This document shows, in pieces, positions 37,835 to 46,124 of a stretch of 64,000 nt of DNA. Each line of letters opens with the position of its first letter. Within the stretch, counting starts at the first letter, position 1. The notes under the pieces were generated by a model, which ran no database searches, was not told the DNA's origin, and saw nothing but the letters and a program-made list of their open reading frames with translations. The DNA is taken from positions 868,001 to 932,000 of the forward strand of contig CAWEWG010000007.1 in the NCBI GenBank assembly GCA_963812795.1. The letters are read 5' to 3'. The stretch is from Hyphomicrobium_A sp963812795 (GTDB lineage: Bacteria > Pseudomonadota > Alphaproteobacteria > Rhizobiales > Hyphomicrobiaceae). The position numbers and the translations under genes were made by a program.

Positions 37835-39667
37835 ATGGCGAAAAAGAAATCCGACAGCGAGACCTCCTCCGGCGCGGCGAAGCCGTATGTCGTGCTCGCC
37901 CGCAAGTACCGGCCGCAGAGCTTCGATGACCTCATCGGCCAGGAGGCGATGGTCAAGACGCTGCGCAACGCCTTCGCGTCGGGACGCATCGCCCAGGCCT
38001 ACATGCTCACCGGTGTGCGCGGGGTCGGCAAGACGACGACCGCACGCATCATTGCCCGCGCGCTGAACTACGAGACCGACACCGTCAAGACGCCGACCAT
38101 CGACATGCCGACGCTCGGCCGCCACTGCGCCGAGATCATGGAGAGCCGCCATCTCGATGTCATCGAGATCGACGCCGCGTCCAATACCGGCGTCGACAAC
38201 ATGCGCGAGCTTATCGAGAGCACTGCGCAACACGCGCCGATCGATCGCGCGCACGCAAGCGTCTTCATCATCGACGAAGTCCACATGCTGTCGAAGGGCG
38301 CCTTCAACGCGCTCCTGAAGACGCTCGAGGAGCCGCCCGAGAACGTGAAATTCATCTTCGCGACGACGGAGATCCGCAAGGTGCCGGTGACGGTGCTGTC
38401 GCGCACGCAGCGCTTTGACCTGCGCCGCGTCGACGTGCCTGAGCTGTCGGCGCATTTCACCAAGATCGTTGCCGCCGAAGGCGCCACCGCGCAGGCCGAT
38501 GCGCTGGCCCTCATCGCCCGTTCCGCCGAGGGTTCGGTGCGCGACGGCCTGTCGCTGCTCGACCAGGCGATCGCCATGGGGGAGGGCAACGTCAGCGCCG
38601 AGACGGTCCGCGCCATGCTCGGCCTCGCCGACCGCGGGCGCATCTTCGATCTCATCGAGCACGTGTTCCGCGGCGACGCCAGGGCGGCGCTGGCCTCAAT
38701 GGACGAATTGCACCGCGATGGCGCCGAGCCAGTGCAGCTTCTCGCCGACCTCGCCGAGGCCGTGCACGCGGCGGCGCGCGTCAAGGCCGTCGGCGGCGAG
38801 GCTGGAAGCGAAGGCTTGAGCGCCGAGGAGAGCCGCCGCGCCGCGAGTATCGCCGGCAGGCTGTCGACGCCGCTGCTGTCGCGCGCCTGGCAAATGCTGC
38901 TCAAGGGCGGCGAGGAGGCAGCGAAGGCGTCGAACCCGCGCGCCGCGGCTGACATGGTGCTCATCCGCCTCGCCTATACGGCGGACCTGCCGGCGCCCGA
39001 CGAGGTCATCCGTTTGCTCGGCGGCGAAGGCTCGCTCGCCCGCAGCGGCAAGCCGGCGGGCCCCGAAAGCGGCCCGACGCGCGATGCGCCCCTGAACCGG
39101 GCGCCGCCCGCGCCGCCGCAGGCTACTGCTCCGCCTCAACCCGCCGTTTCTGCGCCGGCACCATCAACCCAACCGCCGATCGACGACGATGATCCCGCCT
39201 TCGATCCCGACTACGACGCCTCATTCGGCGATCTCATCACGCAAGACGACGCGCCGGTTGGCGCCCTCGCCGATCCGCGCTCGTTCGATGCGGTCATCGC
39301 GCTGGCCAGCGAACGCCGCGACATGATGCTCAAGCTGCAGTTGGAAGATCGCGTCAGCCTGGTGAAGTTCGACTATGCGGCAGGTTCCATCGACCTCTTC
39401 CTCTTGCCGGGCGCGCCGGCACAGCTCGCCAACGAGCTGCGCGAGAAGCTCAATGCCTGGACGCAGCGCAAGTGGGTGGTGGTGCTGTCGAAGGCCGCCG
39501 GCGAGCGCCCGCGCGGCGAAATCCGGCGCGAGCGCGAGGCGGCCGAGCTGGAAGCCTTGAAGGCCCACCCCGCAGTCAAGGCCGTGCTCGATCAATTCCC
39601 TGACGCAAAAATCGCCGACATTCGCGAGCTGAGCGCGCCGCCGCGCGATGAAACCGGTACCGGCTGA
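37835..39667 (+). CDS. dnaX: DNA polymerase III subunit tau/gamma
   Basis: The 610-residue clamp-loader ATPase has Walker A TGVRGVGKTTTAR near residue 53, Walker B/sensor FIIDEVHMLSKGAFNALLKTLEEPP and FIFATTEIRKVPVTVLSRTQRFD. A Pro/Ala-rich linker around residues 405-450 leads to the tau C-terminal domain that contacts the polymerase. The alphaproteobacterial form lacks the zinc-finger cysteines of E. coli at the usual place (only one Cys, in LGRHCAEIMES), which is normal for the group. Next comes ybaB. Confidence 0.96.
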   Translation: MAKKKSDSETSSGAAKPYVVLARKYRPQSFDDLIGQEAMVKTLRNAFASGRIAQAYMLTGVRGVGKTTTARIIARALNYETDTVKTPTIDMPTLGRHCAEIMESRHLDVIEIDAASNTGVDNMRELIESTAQHAPIDRAHASVFIIDEVHMLSKGAFNALLKTLEEPPENVKFIFATTEIRKVPVTVLSRTQRFDLRRVDVPELSAHFTKIVAAEGATAQADALALIARSAEGSVRDGLSLLDQAIAMGEGNVSAETVRAMLGLADRGRIFDLIEHVFRGDARAALASMDELHRDGAEPVQLLADLAEAVHAAARVKAVGGEAGSEGLSAEESRRAASIAGRLSTPLLSRAWQMLLKGGEEAAKASNPRAAADMVLIRLAYTADLPAPDEVIRLLGGEGSLARSGKPAGPESGPTRDAPLNRAPPAPPQATAPPQPAVSAPAPSTQPPIDDDDPAFDPDYDASFGDLITQDDAPVGALADPRSFDAVIALASERRDMMLKLQLEDRVSLVKFDYAAGSIDLFLLPGAPAQLANELREKLNAWTQRKWVVVLSKAAGERPRGEIRREREAAELEALKAHPAVKAVLDQFPDAKIADIRELSAPPRDETGTG

Positions 39668-39692
39668 TGCAGACGAACGGAGATTTCCGCGC

Positions 39693-40013
39693 ATGAAGGA
39701 TCTGATGGGCATGATGAAGCAGGTGGGCCAGATGCAGGCCCGCGTGCAGCAGATGCAGGACGAGCTTGCCGGCATCGAGATCGACGGCCAGTCCGGCGGC
39801 GGCCTCGTCAAGGTCACGCTCACGGGCAAGGGCGACGTGAAAAAGGTGCACATCGATCCCAGCCTCGCCAAGCCCGAGGAGACCGAGATCCTCGAGGATC
39901 TGATCGTCGCCGCCATGGCCGATGCCAAGGGTAAGCTCGACGTCAAGTTGCAGGCGAAGATGCAGGAGGTGGCCGGCGGTCTGCCGCTGCCGCCCGGCCT
40001 CAAGCTGTTCTAG
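39693..40013 (+). CDS. ybaB: YbaB/EbfC nucleoid-associated protein
   Basis: A 106-residue protein starting at ATG 39693 (MKDLMGMMKQVGQMQARVQQMQDELAG) with the coiled helical start, then VKVTLTGKGDVKKVHIDPSL and ATMADAKGKL-like helix, ending PLPPGLKLF, exactly the YbaB layout. It binds DNA as a dimer. It is 25 bp after dnaX as usual, but the recR gene that normally follows is not here; a PEBP-family gene comes next. Confidence 0.95.
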   Translation: MKDLMGMMKQVGQMQARVQQMQDELAGIEIDGQSGGGLVKVTLTGKGDVKKVHIDPSLAKPEETEILEDLIVAAMADAKGKLDVKLQAKMQEVAGGLPLPPGLKLF

Positions 40014-40022
40014 GGGCCTCGC

Positions 40023-40493
40023 ATGGCGCTGCAGATCACTTCACCGGCATTCTCCGATGGCGGCGAAATCCCCAAGAAGTACACCTGCGAGGGCGAAGAC
40101 CTTTCGCCGCCGCTGGCGTTCGCCGGCGTGCCCGCCGGCACCAAGAGCCTGGTGCTGATCGTCGATGATCCCGACGCACCCGATCCGAAGGCGCCGAAGA
40201 TGACCTACGTGCATTGGGTGCTGTTCGATCTGCCGCCCGACACGAGCGAGATCGCCGAGGGCATGGCGGCGCTGCCGAGCGGCACCAAGAGCGGCCTCAA
40301 CGATTGGAAGCGGCCGGACTATGGCGGCCCGTGTCCGCCGATCGGACGGCACCGCTATTTTTTCAAGCTGTTCGCGCTCGATGCCCGGCTCGAAGGCCTG
40401 TCGGCGGCGACCAAGGCGGACGTTCTGGCGGCGATGCAAGGGCACGTGCTTGCCGAGGCGCAGATGGTCGGCACCTATCAGAAGGCCGGCTAG
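40023..40493 (+). CDS. YbhB/YbcL (PEBP, Raf-kinase-inhibitor-like) protein
   Basis: The 156-residue protein shows the PEBP ligand pocket residues in YTCEGEDLSPPLAFAGVP, LIVDDPDAPDPKAP, THWVLFDLP-like WVLFDLPPD and YGGPCPPIGRHRYFFKLFALD. Bacterial members are cytoplasmic or periplasmic, of largely unknown role; this one has no signal peptide. It starts 9 bp after ybaB. Its TAG stop lies inside the left arm of a palindromic element. Confidence 0.93.
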   Translation: MALQITSPAFSDGGEIPKKYTCEGEDLSPPLAFAGVPAGTKSLVLIVDDPDAPDPKAPKMTYVHWVLFDLPPDTSEIAEGMAALPSGTKSGLNDWKRPDYGGPCPPIGRHRYFFKLFALDARLEGLSAATKADVLAAMQGHVLAEAQMVGTYQKAG

Positions 40494-40565
40494 TGTGATG
40501 ATCGAGAAATTCGCATACATGAGCGGCTGGGTATCGAGCGAATTTCCCGATCTGAATCACACTAG
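40490..40565. repeat. Palindromic element, first of a tandem pair
   Basis: This 76-bp imperfect inverted repeat begins CTAGTGTGAT and ends ATCACACTAG. The inner arms are GAAATTCGC (40506-40514) and GCGAATTTC (40538-40546). It contains the stop codon of the PEBP gene. Confidence 0.75.
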
Positions 40566-40578
40566 CAACCCAATGACT

Positions 40579-40656
40579 CTAGTGGCCCTTATGATTCCGA
40601 AGTTCGCTTCCTGTCCTGCCCGCGAGGCGTGGCGAACTTCGGAATCGGGACACTAG
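40579..40656. repeat. Palindromic element, second of a tandem pair
   Basis: This 78-bp inverted repeat is bounded by CTAGTG and CACTAG, with 15-bp perfect inner arms GATTCCGAAGTTCGC (40593-40607) and GCGAACTTCGGAATC (40632-40646). It has the same size, ends and arm layout as the element 13 bp to its left, with about half the bases changed. Confidence 0.75.
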
Positions 40657-40666
40657 GCCACATCAG

Positions 40667-41419
40667 ATGCGAAGCGCATTGGCTGCCGCTGCCGTGTTGC
40701 TCGCCGCCCTCGCGCCGGCACCCGTGCACGCCAAAGATCCCCCGCGCGGCTTCGTCGAGGCGAAGACCCTCATTCCCGATCTTGTCGTCGAGATGCGCTA
40801 TGCGACGGCCCGCAACTTCATTGGCCGACCCATCCCCGGGTACAAGGCGCCACGCTGCTTCCTCACGCTTCCCGCCGCCAAGGCGCTGCAATGCGCGGCC
40901 GACGGCCTTCGTCAGCGGGGCTTCCTGATCAAGGTGTACGATTGCTATCGCCCGCAACGGGCGGTGAATGCCTTCGTCGCCTGGGGCCGCGACCTGCGCG
41001 ACCAGAAGATGAAATCGGAATTCTATCCCGACGTCGACAAGCGCTCGCTGTTCTACGAGAACTACATAGCCTCGCGATCGGGCCACAGCCGCGGCAGCAC
41101 CGTCGACCTCACCATCGTGCCGATATCGCGCCAGCAATCGGCGTTCGACCCTGCCGGCGGCGAAATCCGCGCCTGCGATTCGAAGGCCGGTACGCGCACC
41201 GACGATGGCAGCGCCGACATGGGCACGGGTTTCGACTGCTTCTCGACCCGGTCACACACGGCGTCTTCGAAGGTGAGCGATGCGCAGCGGGCGAACAGAA
41301 ACCTGTTGCGAACGTTCATGCGTGACTGCGGCTTCATCAACAACCGCAGCGAGTGGTGGCACTACACCCTGCGGGGCGAGCCCTATCCCGGCACCTTTTT
41401 CGACTTTCCGGTGGAGTAA
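40667..41419 (+). CDS. Exported D-alanyl-D-alanine dipeptidase (VanX/DdpX, M15)
   Basis: A 250-residue protein with a signal peptide (cut after PVHA). Zinc-site motifs are complete: SGHSRGSTVDLT (SxHxxGxxxD) near residue 143 and EWWHYT near residue 235, with VYDCYRPQRAV as the substrate-site Arg segment. It hydrolyses D-Ala-D-Ala; outside glycopeptide-resistance clusters it serves cell-wall turnover. No vanHA genes are nearby. Start ATG 40667 lies 10 bp after the second palindromic element. Confidence 0.93.
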   Translation: MRSALAAAAVLLAALAPAPVHAKDPPRGFVEAKTLIPDLVVEMRYATARNFIGRPIPGYKAPRCFLTLPAAKALQCAADGLRQRGFLIKVYDCYRPQRAVNAFVAWGRDLRDQKMKSEFYPDVDKRSLFYENYIASRSGHSRGSTVDLTIVPISRQQSAFDPAGGEIRACDSKAGTRTDDGSADMGTGFDCFSTRSHTASSKVSDAQRANRNLLRTFMRDCGFINNRSEWWHYTLRGEPYPGTFFDFPVE

Positions 41420-41484
41420 CCGGTAACCACGGCCCATATACCCTGCAGGACGACCGGCAGGGCATCAGCAGCGAGGAACGGCAT

Positions 41485-41694
41485 ATGGCATTCGACGACA
41501 TCAAAGCGGAGCTCGGCATCCTGATGACGCGCATGCAGAACGAGCCGCAGGATCGTCATGAGCTTTACCTCCAGCTGATGGAGAAGCTGAACGAGCTGCG
41601 GGCCTACGGCATGCCGCTTCCCGAAGATCTGGTGGCGCTCGAAAAGGCTCTGGAAGCCGAGTTCGCCGCCGACAAGACCGCCGCCGAGGAGTAG
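41485..41694 (+). CDS. Small helical hypothetical protein
   Basis: A 69-residue protein starting at ATG 41485 with GAGGAAC upstream. It is acidic and all-helical (DDIKAELGILMTRMQNEPQDRHELYLQLMEKLNELRAYG), ending in an Ala/Glu-rich tail. No cysteines, signal or membrane segment are present. I do not recognise a named family; short proteins like this are widespread in Hyphomicrobiales. Confidence 0.65.
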   Translation: MAFDDIKAELGILMTRMQNEPQDRHELYLQLMEKLNELRAYGMPLPEDLVALEKALEAEFAADKTAAEE

Positions 41695-41696
41695 GC

Positions 41697-41722
41697 GGAA
41701 CGCTGGCGCGCGGGCCGACGTT
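41697..41722 (+). promoter_or_regulatory. EcfG-type (general stress sigma factor) promoter before the cupin gene
   Basis: GGAAC (41697-41701), 17 bases, then CGTT (41719-41722) matches the alphaproteobacterial EcfG consensus exactly. It lies 32 bp before the cupin ATG. Confidence 0.65.
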
Positions 41723-41754
41723 TCACGTGTGTCTATGCAGCAGGACACGTCGGC

Positions 41755-42096
41755 ATGAAGCGCAAGCAATTGAATTTCCCGAAGGGTTTTCGGGTCGCCA
41801 TCGATGACAAGCGCGCCCAGGCGGCGCAAATGACGATCGCGCCGGGCGGCAAGGAAGGCGGCCCGGACAACCGCCACCGTGGCGCCGATCAGTGGCTGTT
41901 CGTCGTCTCCGGGCGCGGGGAGGCGCATATCGGCGGCAAGACCCTGCCGCTCGGTCCAGGTGCGCTGGTGCTCATCGAGCGCGGCGAGAAGCACGAGATC
42001 CGCAATACCGGTCGCGGCAACCTGAAGACGCTGAACTTCTACGTGCCGCCGGCCTACACCAAGGCCGGCAACGAGCGCACAGCCGGAAAATCTTGA
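41755..42096 (+). CDS. Cupin-domain protein
   Basis: A 113-residue single-domain cupin. The first motif is GPDNRHRGADQWLFVVSGRGEAHIGG, and the second is LIERGEKHEIRNTGRGNLKTLNFYVPP. It keeps some of the metal-binding His/Glu positions (H and E in these motifs). The enzymatic or sensory role is unknown. The exact EcfG-like promoter 32 bp upstream suggests it is made under general stress. It converges with the GT4 gene, 4 bp away. Confidence 0.85.
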   Translation: MKRKQLNFPKGFRVAIDDKRAQAAQMTIAPGGKEGGPDNRHRGADQWLFVVSGRGEAHIGGKTLPLGPGALVLIERGEKHEIRNTGRGNLKTLNFYVPPAYTKAGNERTAGKS

Positions 42097-42100
42097 AACG

Positions 42101-43183
42101 TCAGACGCGCGCCCGCGGCGGCGGGGACGGCTTCGTCACGGCCAGCTTTCGGCCGGGATGCGCGGGATGCGCCCGCGCTGGGCCGTTGAGGCAGGCACCG
42201 GTGATGTTGGCGAGGAACAGCCGCGCGGCGTTCTCCCAGCTATATTCCGCCGCCTTGGCACGTACATTCGTGCGATCGAGCGACAGTGCGGCGAGGGCCG
42301 CCGCGCGCAGGTCGTGCGAAAGCACGCCGGTAACGCCGTTGCGCACCACGTCCTGCGGCCCGCAGACGGGCAGCGCCGCGACGGGCAAGCCCGACGCCAT
42401 GGCTTCCAGCAGCACCATGCCGAACGTGTCGGTGCGGCTCGGAAAGACGAACACGTCGGCCGAGGCGTAGCACTCGGCCAGCGCCTCGCCGGTCCGCTTG
42501 CCGGTGAACAGGACGTCCGGATATTTGGCCCTCAGCTCGTCGAGCTGCGGGCCGCCTCCGACGACGACCTTGCGGCCCGGAAGGTCGAGGTCGAGAAAAT
42601 CGGCGATGCTTTTCTCCGCCGCGATGCGGCCGACGTAGAGAAACACCGGCGCCTCGCCGAACAGCCGCACGGGGCGGGGGCGGAACAAGTTGGTGTCGAC
42701 GCCGCGCGTCCACGGCAGCACGCGTTGAAAGCCGTAGGCCTCCAACTCGCGGCCGAGCGACGGCGTCGCCACCATCAGTCCGGCCCCGGCATTGTGAAAG
42801 CGGCGCAGCACGGCCGCCGTCCAGCCCGTCGGTATGGCAAAGCGCTGGTGCAGGTACTCGGGAAAGCGCGTGTGGAAGCTGGTCGTGAAGCGAATGCCGT
42901 GAGCGCGGCAATAGCGCCGCGCCATCCAGCCGAGCGGACCTTCAGTGGCTATATGCACGGCGTCGGGCTTGATCGCGTGGAAGCGGCGCGCAATGTGCCC
43001 GAAGCTAGGCAGCGCCAGCCTGATTTCCGGATAGGTCGGGCACGGGACCGTGTGGAATTCTTGCGGTGCCAGCACCGTCATCTCGACGCCGAGCGCCCCC
43101 AGCTCGACGGCGAGCCGTTCATACGTCCGCACGACGCCGTTCACCTGTGGGTGCCAAGCGTCGGTCGCAACCAGGATGCGCAT
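42101..43183 (-). CDS. GT4-family glycosyltransferase
   Basis: The 360-residue protein starts at ATG 43183, where ATG overlaps the upstream TGA (TGATG). It has a GT-B fold: N-terminal domain MRILVATDAWHPQVNGVVRTY, and the nucleotide-sugar domain with FLYVGRIAAEKSI and SRTDTFGMVLLEAMASGLPVAALP (E-x7-E motif). It resembles the GDP-mannose-dependent alpha-mannosyltransferases. Together with the coupled LpxH-like phosphoesterase it probably acts in envelope lipid or glycolipid synthesis (inference). Confidence 0.92.
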   Translation of the reverse strand: MRILVATDAWHPQVNGVVRTYERLAVELGALGVEMTVLAPQEFHTVPCPTYPEIRLALPSFGHIARRFHAIKPDAVHIATEGPLGWMARRYCRAHGIRFTTSFHTRFPEYLHQRFAIPTGWTAAVLRRFHNAGAGLMVATPSLGRELEAYGFQRVLPWTRGVDTNLFRPRPVRLFGEAPVFLYVGRIAAEKSIADFLDLDLPGRKVVVGGGPQLDELRAKYPDVLFTGKRTGEALAECYASADVFVFPSRTDTFGMVLLEAMASGLPVAALPVCGPQDVVRNGVTGVLSHDLRAAALAALSLDRTNVRAKAAEYSWENAARLFLANITGACLNGPARAHPAHPGRKLAVTKPSPPPRARV

Positions 43184-43974
43184 CACGCGACCTGGAGCGC
43201 TTCGGCGAGCCGGGCAGCGGTCCGCGCCTTGCGTTCGGCGACGACTTCGTGCCAGCGGATCATCTCGAAGGTGCCATCGGCTCGCTCGCCAATTGCCGTG
43301 CAGCTTTCCACCCAGTCGCCGGTATTGAGGTAGTGGATGCCATCGATGTCGCGCGAGGCGGCGTGGTGGATGTGTCCGCAGATGACACCGTCGACGTGAT
43401 GGCGCCGGGCTTCGTCGGACAGCGACTTCTCGAACTCGCCGATGAAGTTGACGGCCGTCTTCACGCGCAGCTTCAGGTGCGCCGACAGCGACCAGAAGCC
43501 GAGGCCGAAGCGGCGGCGGATGAAGTTCAGCGGATGGTTCATCCACAGCGCCAGCTCGTAGCCGCGGTCGCCGAGGAAGGCGAGCCACTTGGCGTAGCGC
43601 ACGACGACGTCGAACTCGTCGCCGTGGATGACGAGGTAGCGCTTGCCGTCGGCCGTCGTGTGCACCGTCTGGTGCTCGATCTCGATGCCGCCGAAGTGCT
43701 GGCCGCAGTACTGGCGCAGGCCTTCGTCGTGGTTGCCGGGAATGAACACGACGCGCGTGCCCTTGCGCACTTTGCGCAGCAGCTTCTGCAACACGTCGTT
43801 GTGCGATTGCGGCCAGATGGCGCCGCGGCGGATGCGCCAGAAGTCGACGATGTCGCCGACGAGGTAGATGGTGTCGGCCTCGGCCTCCTTCAGGAAGTCG
43901 AGGAGCAGGTCGGCCTGCGCCGCGCGTGTCCCGAGGTGGACGTCGGAGATGAAGAGAGTGCGGTACTGGTTCAT
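43183..43974 (-). CDS. LpxH-like metallophosphoesterase (UDP-2,3-diacylglucosamine diphosphatase family)
   Basis: A 263-residue cytoplasmic enzyme with all calcineurin-type metal motifs: ISDVHLGTR, VGDIVDFW, IPGNHDE, VIHGDEFD and ICGHIHHA. Start ATG 43974 has AAAGGGATGGG upstream; ATG 43980 is possible. LpxH cuts UDP-diacylglucosamine in lipid A synthesis. Most alphaproteobacteria use LpxI for that step, so this paralogue, linked by overlapping stop/start to a GT4 enzyme, may act on a different nucleotide lipid. That is inference. Confidence 0.88.
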   Translation of the reverse strand: MNQYRTLFISDVHLGTRAAQADLLLDFLKEAEADTIYLVGDIVDFWRIRRGAIWPQSHNDVLQKLLRKVRKGTRVVFIPGNHDEGLRQYCGQHFGGIEIEHQTVHTTADGKRYLVIHGDEFDVVVRYAKWLAFLGDRGYELALWMNHPLNFIRRRFGLGFWSLSAHLKLRVKTAVNFIGEFEKSLSDEARRHHVDGVICGHIHHAASRDIDGIHYLNTGDWVESCTAIGERADGTFEMIRWHEVVAERKARTAARLAEALQVA

Positions 43975-44144
43975 GCCCATCCCTTTGAGCTGCAATGCTC
44001 CTTGGGTTCGATTGGGCCCCAATGACCGGATTCAGTTTGCAGTATTGTGACAGTACGCCCGGCGAAGGCCGCAACAGGGTTAATGGTGGCAGGCCGGTGA
44101 CGCCAAACCCCGGCTGCGGAGTTGTATCGCCGCAAAAATGCGCG

Positions 44145-45023
44145 TCAGTAAACTTTTACGGGGAAATAGCGCTCGACCAGCTCATCGAGCCGCCCATTGG
44201 AGCGCAGCTTGGCCAGCGCGCCATTGATCAGCGTCTTGATCTGCGAGTTCGTCTTGGGGACGGCGATGGCGATGCCGTCGCCGAAGAACTTCGGCTCGAG
44301 GTAGGGGCCGCCTTTCAGCTCGCAGCAGCGTTTCGAGGCCGTGCCGTGCAGCCAGAAGACGAGACCGATTTCGTCATCGAAGATGTAGTCGACCTGCCCC
44401 TGGATGAGCGCGTCGCGGGCGAGATCTGAGTTCTCGTACGCCTGGATGGCGCTGGAGCGGAAAAAGGCGCGCAGGAACGCCTCGTGCGCCGTGTTCTTGG
44501 CGACGCCGATGCGCTTGCTCTCCAAAGCCTCGGGCGTGATCTCTACCGGCTCGCCGCCGCGCCGCGCGGCAAAGCGCCCCGGCGTCTGGAAGTAGCGGTC
44601 GGTGAAGTCCACCTCGGCCAGCGATTGCGGCGTCACCGCGTGCGCGGCGATGACGGCGTCGGCTTCGCCGCGGCGTAGCGCCAGCAGCAGCTCGCCCCAG
44701 GGACGCACCTTGATATCGCAGGCGGTGTTCAGCTCCATGCAGATGGCGCGGGCGAGATCCACGTTGAAGCCGACGAGGCTGCCGTCTTCGTCGTAGAAGT
44801 TGAACGGCGGAAAATCGCCCTCGGTGAGGAAGCGGACGACGACGCGCTTGGTCGGCTCGTTGGCATCGGCTTCCGCCGCCGTCGGCGCTTCCTCCGGCGC
44901 TGCGTCCTGGGCCATGGAGGCGATGGGGGCGAAGGCCAGCACCGCCAGCAGGGCGAAAAGGCCCGCTGCCAGCCGGCGCAGGGCGGTCGGGACGGTGAGT
45001 GGGCCGGGTCGATGTGGGGGCAT
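44145..45023 (-). CDS. Amino-acid-type ABC transporter substrate-binding protein (SBP_bac_3)
   Basis: A 292-residue periplasmic protein with signal peptide to about residue 38. SBP family 3 features are RFLTEGDFPPFNFYDEDGSLVGFNVDLARAICMEL, ADAVIAAHAVTPQSLAEVDFTDRYFQTPGRF, and GKN-like GVAKNTAHEAFL. There are two adjacent Cys (KRCCELKG). Permease and ATPase genes are not adjacent, so it is an orphan binding protein or sensor. Start ATG 45023. Confidence 0.92.
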   Translation of the reverse strand: MPPHRPGPLTVPTALRRLAAGLFALLAVLAFAPIASMAQDAAPEEAPTAAEADANEPTKRVVVRFLTEGDFPPFNFYDEDGSLVGFNVDLARAICMELNTACDIKVRPWGELLLALRRGEADAVIAAHAVTPQSLAEVDFTDRYFQTPGRFAARRGGEPVEITPEALESKRIGVAKNTAHEAFLRAFFRSSAIQAYENSDLARDALIQGQVDYIFDDEIGLVFWLHGTASKRCCELKGGPYLEPKFFGDGIAIAVPKTNSQIKTLINGALAKLRSNGRLDELVERYFPVKVY

Positions 45024-45194
45024 AGTCGATGGAATCCGCGAAGCGGGCGGGCTGAATTGCGCCCACTATGGTGAAACCCAACACTATGGCAAGATCATCG
45101 TCGGCCCACCGGGGGGAGGGCCAGCGTGCACAGCGTATTCACAGCCCAACGGCGTAGCAATTGCGGCTGCGCGGATGGCGGTAGCGTAGCCGCC

Positions 45195-46124
45195 ATGCAA
45201 GTCGCCGGTGCAGGGCGGCTGGCCGAGGCTGTCGGCGCTCTCCGACTGCACAGACCAGAGCTCTCCGCGGCAAGCGGCTTATGGGCGTGGCAGCGGCGCG
45301 TGCTCGCGCTGTCGCTGGTACTCCTCGGCGTCGGCACGGCGCTAGCGCCGGAGGCGACGCTGATCGGCTTGCTGGCCATCATGGCCATGCCCTTCCTCTG
45401 CGTCGTCGTCCTGCGCACCGTGGCGCTGTGGCAGCTCGCCCATCCATTGCCGAAGCCGACGGCGCCTGCCGCTGCAACACCGGGACCGTTGCCGGTCTAC
45501 ACGGTGCTGGTGCCGCTGTTTCGCGAAGCCGGCGTGGTCGGCGACCTGCTGGGCTCGCTACGCGCCCTCGACTACCCGGCCGACCGTCTAGAGATCATGC
45601 TCGTCGTCGAGGCCGTTGACGGCGAGACGCGTGCCGCGCTCGCCTGCGCCCGGCTCGATGCGCACATGCAGGTGCTCGTCGTTCCCGAGGGCGACCCGCG
45701 CACGAAGCCGCGTGCCATCCAGTACGCCTTGCAGTTTGCACGCGGCGAGTATGTCGTCGTCTACGATGCCGAAGACGCGCCCGAGCCCGACCAGCTCCGC
45801 CGCGCGCTGGCGAGGCTGAGCGCGGGCGGCGAGCGCCTCGGCTGCCTGCAGGCGCAACTCAACATCTACAACTCGAACGCCACCTGGTTCACGCGCCAGT
45901 TCACCGTCGAATACACCGCGCTGTTCGATTGCATCCTGCCGACGCTGGAGCGGCTGCGGCTGCCGGTGCCGCTCGGCGGCACGTCGAACCATTTCCCCGG
46001 CATTGCGTATCAAACGCAGGAACATCCAGATGCCCGTAAGCCGTCTGATTTGTCTATCTTTTACCTATGGGAGAACCCTACGCCAACACCATCAGCGGAC
46101 TCCTCCGGAAGCGGTCGGAGCTAA
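45195..46124 (+). pseudogene. GT2-family membrane glycosyltransferase, 3'-truncated
   Basis: From ATG 45195 the protein has two membrane helices (LALSLVLLGVGTALAPEATLIGLLAIMAMPFLCVVVL) and then the GT2 catalytic domain: YTVLVPLFREAGVVGDLLGSL, YPADRLEIMLVVEAVDGET and YVVVYDAEDAPEPDQL with the DxD-type Asp pair. It reaches PLGGTSNHF, which is normally followed by the acceptor-site half and more helices. Here homology ends at about 46000 and the last 40 residues are unrelated. The missing half is not elsewhere in the window. It marks the left edge of the accessory region. Confidence 0.8.

Noticed and set aside
43184..44074. N-terminal extension of the GT4 frame through the LpxH-like gene
   Set aside because: The extension is Arg/Pro-rich shadow of the phosphoesterase; the GT4 domain begins at ATG 43183.
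46019..46045. GGAAC-N18-CGTC before the 46067 gene as a further EcfG promoter
   Set aside because: Spacing is 18 and the last base is wrong; too weak to list as a promoter.
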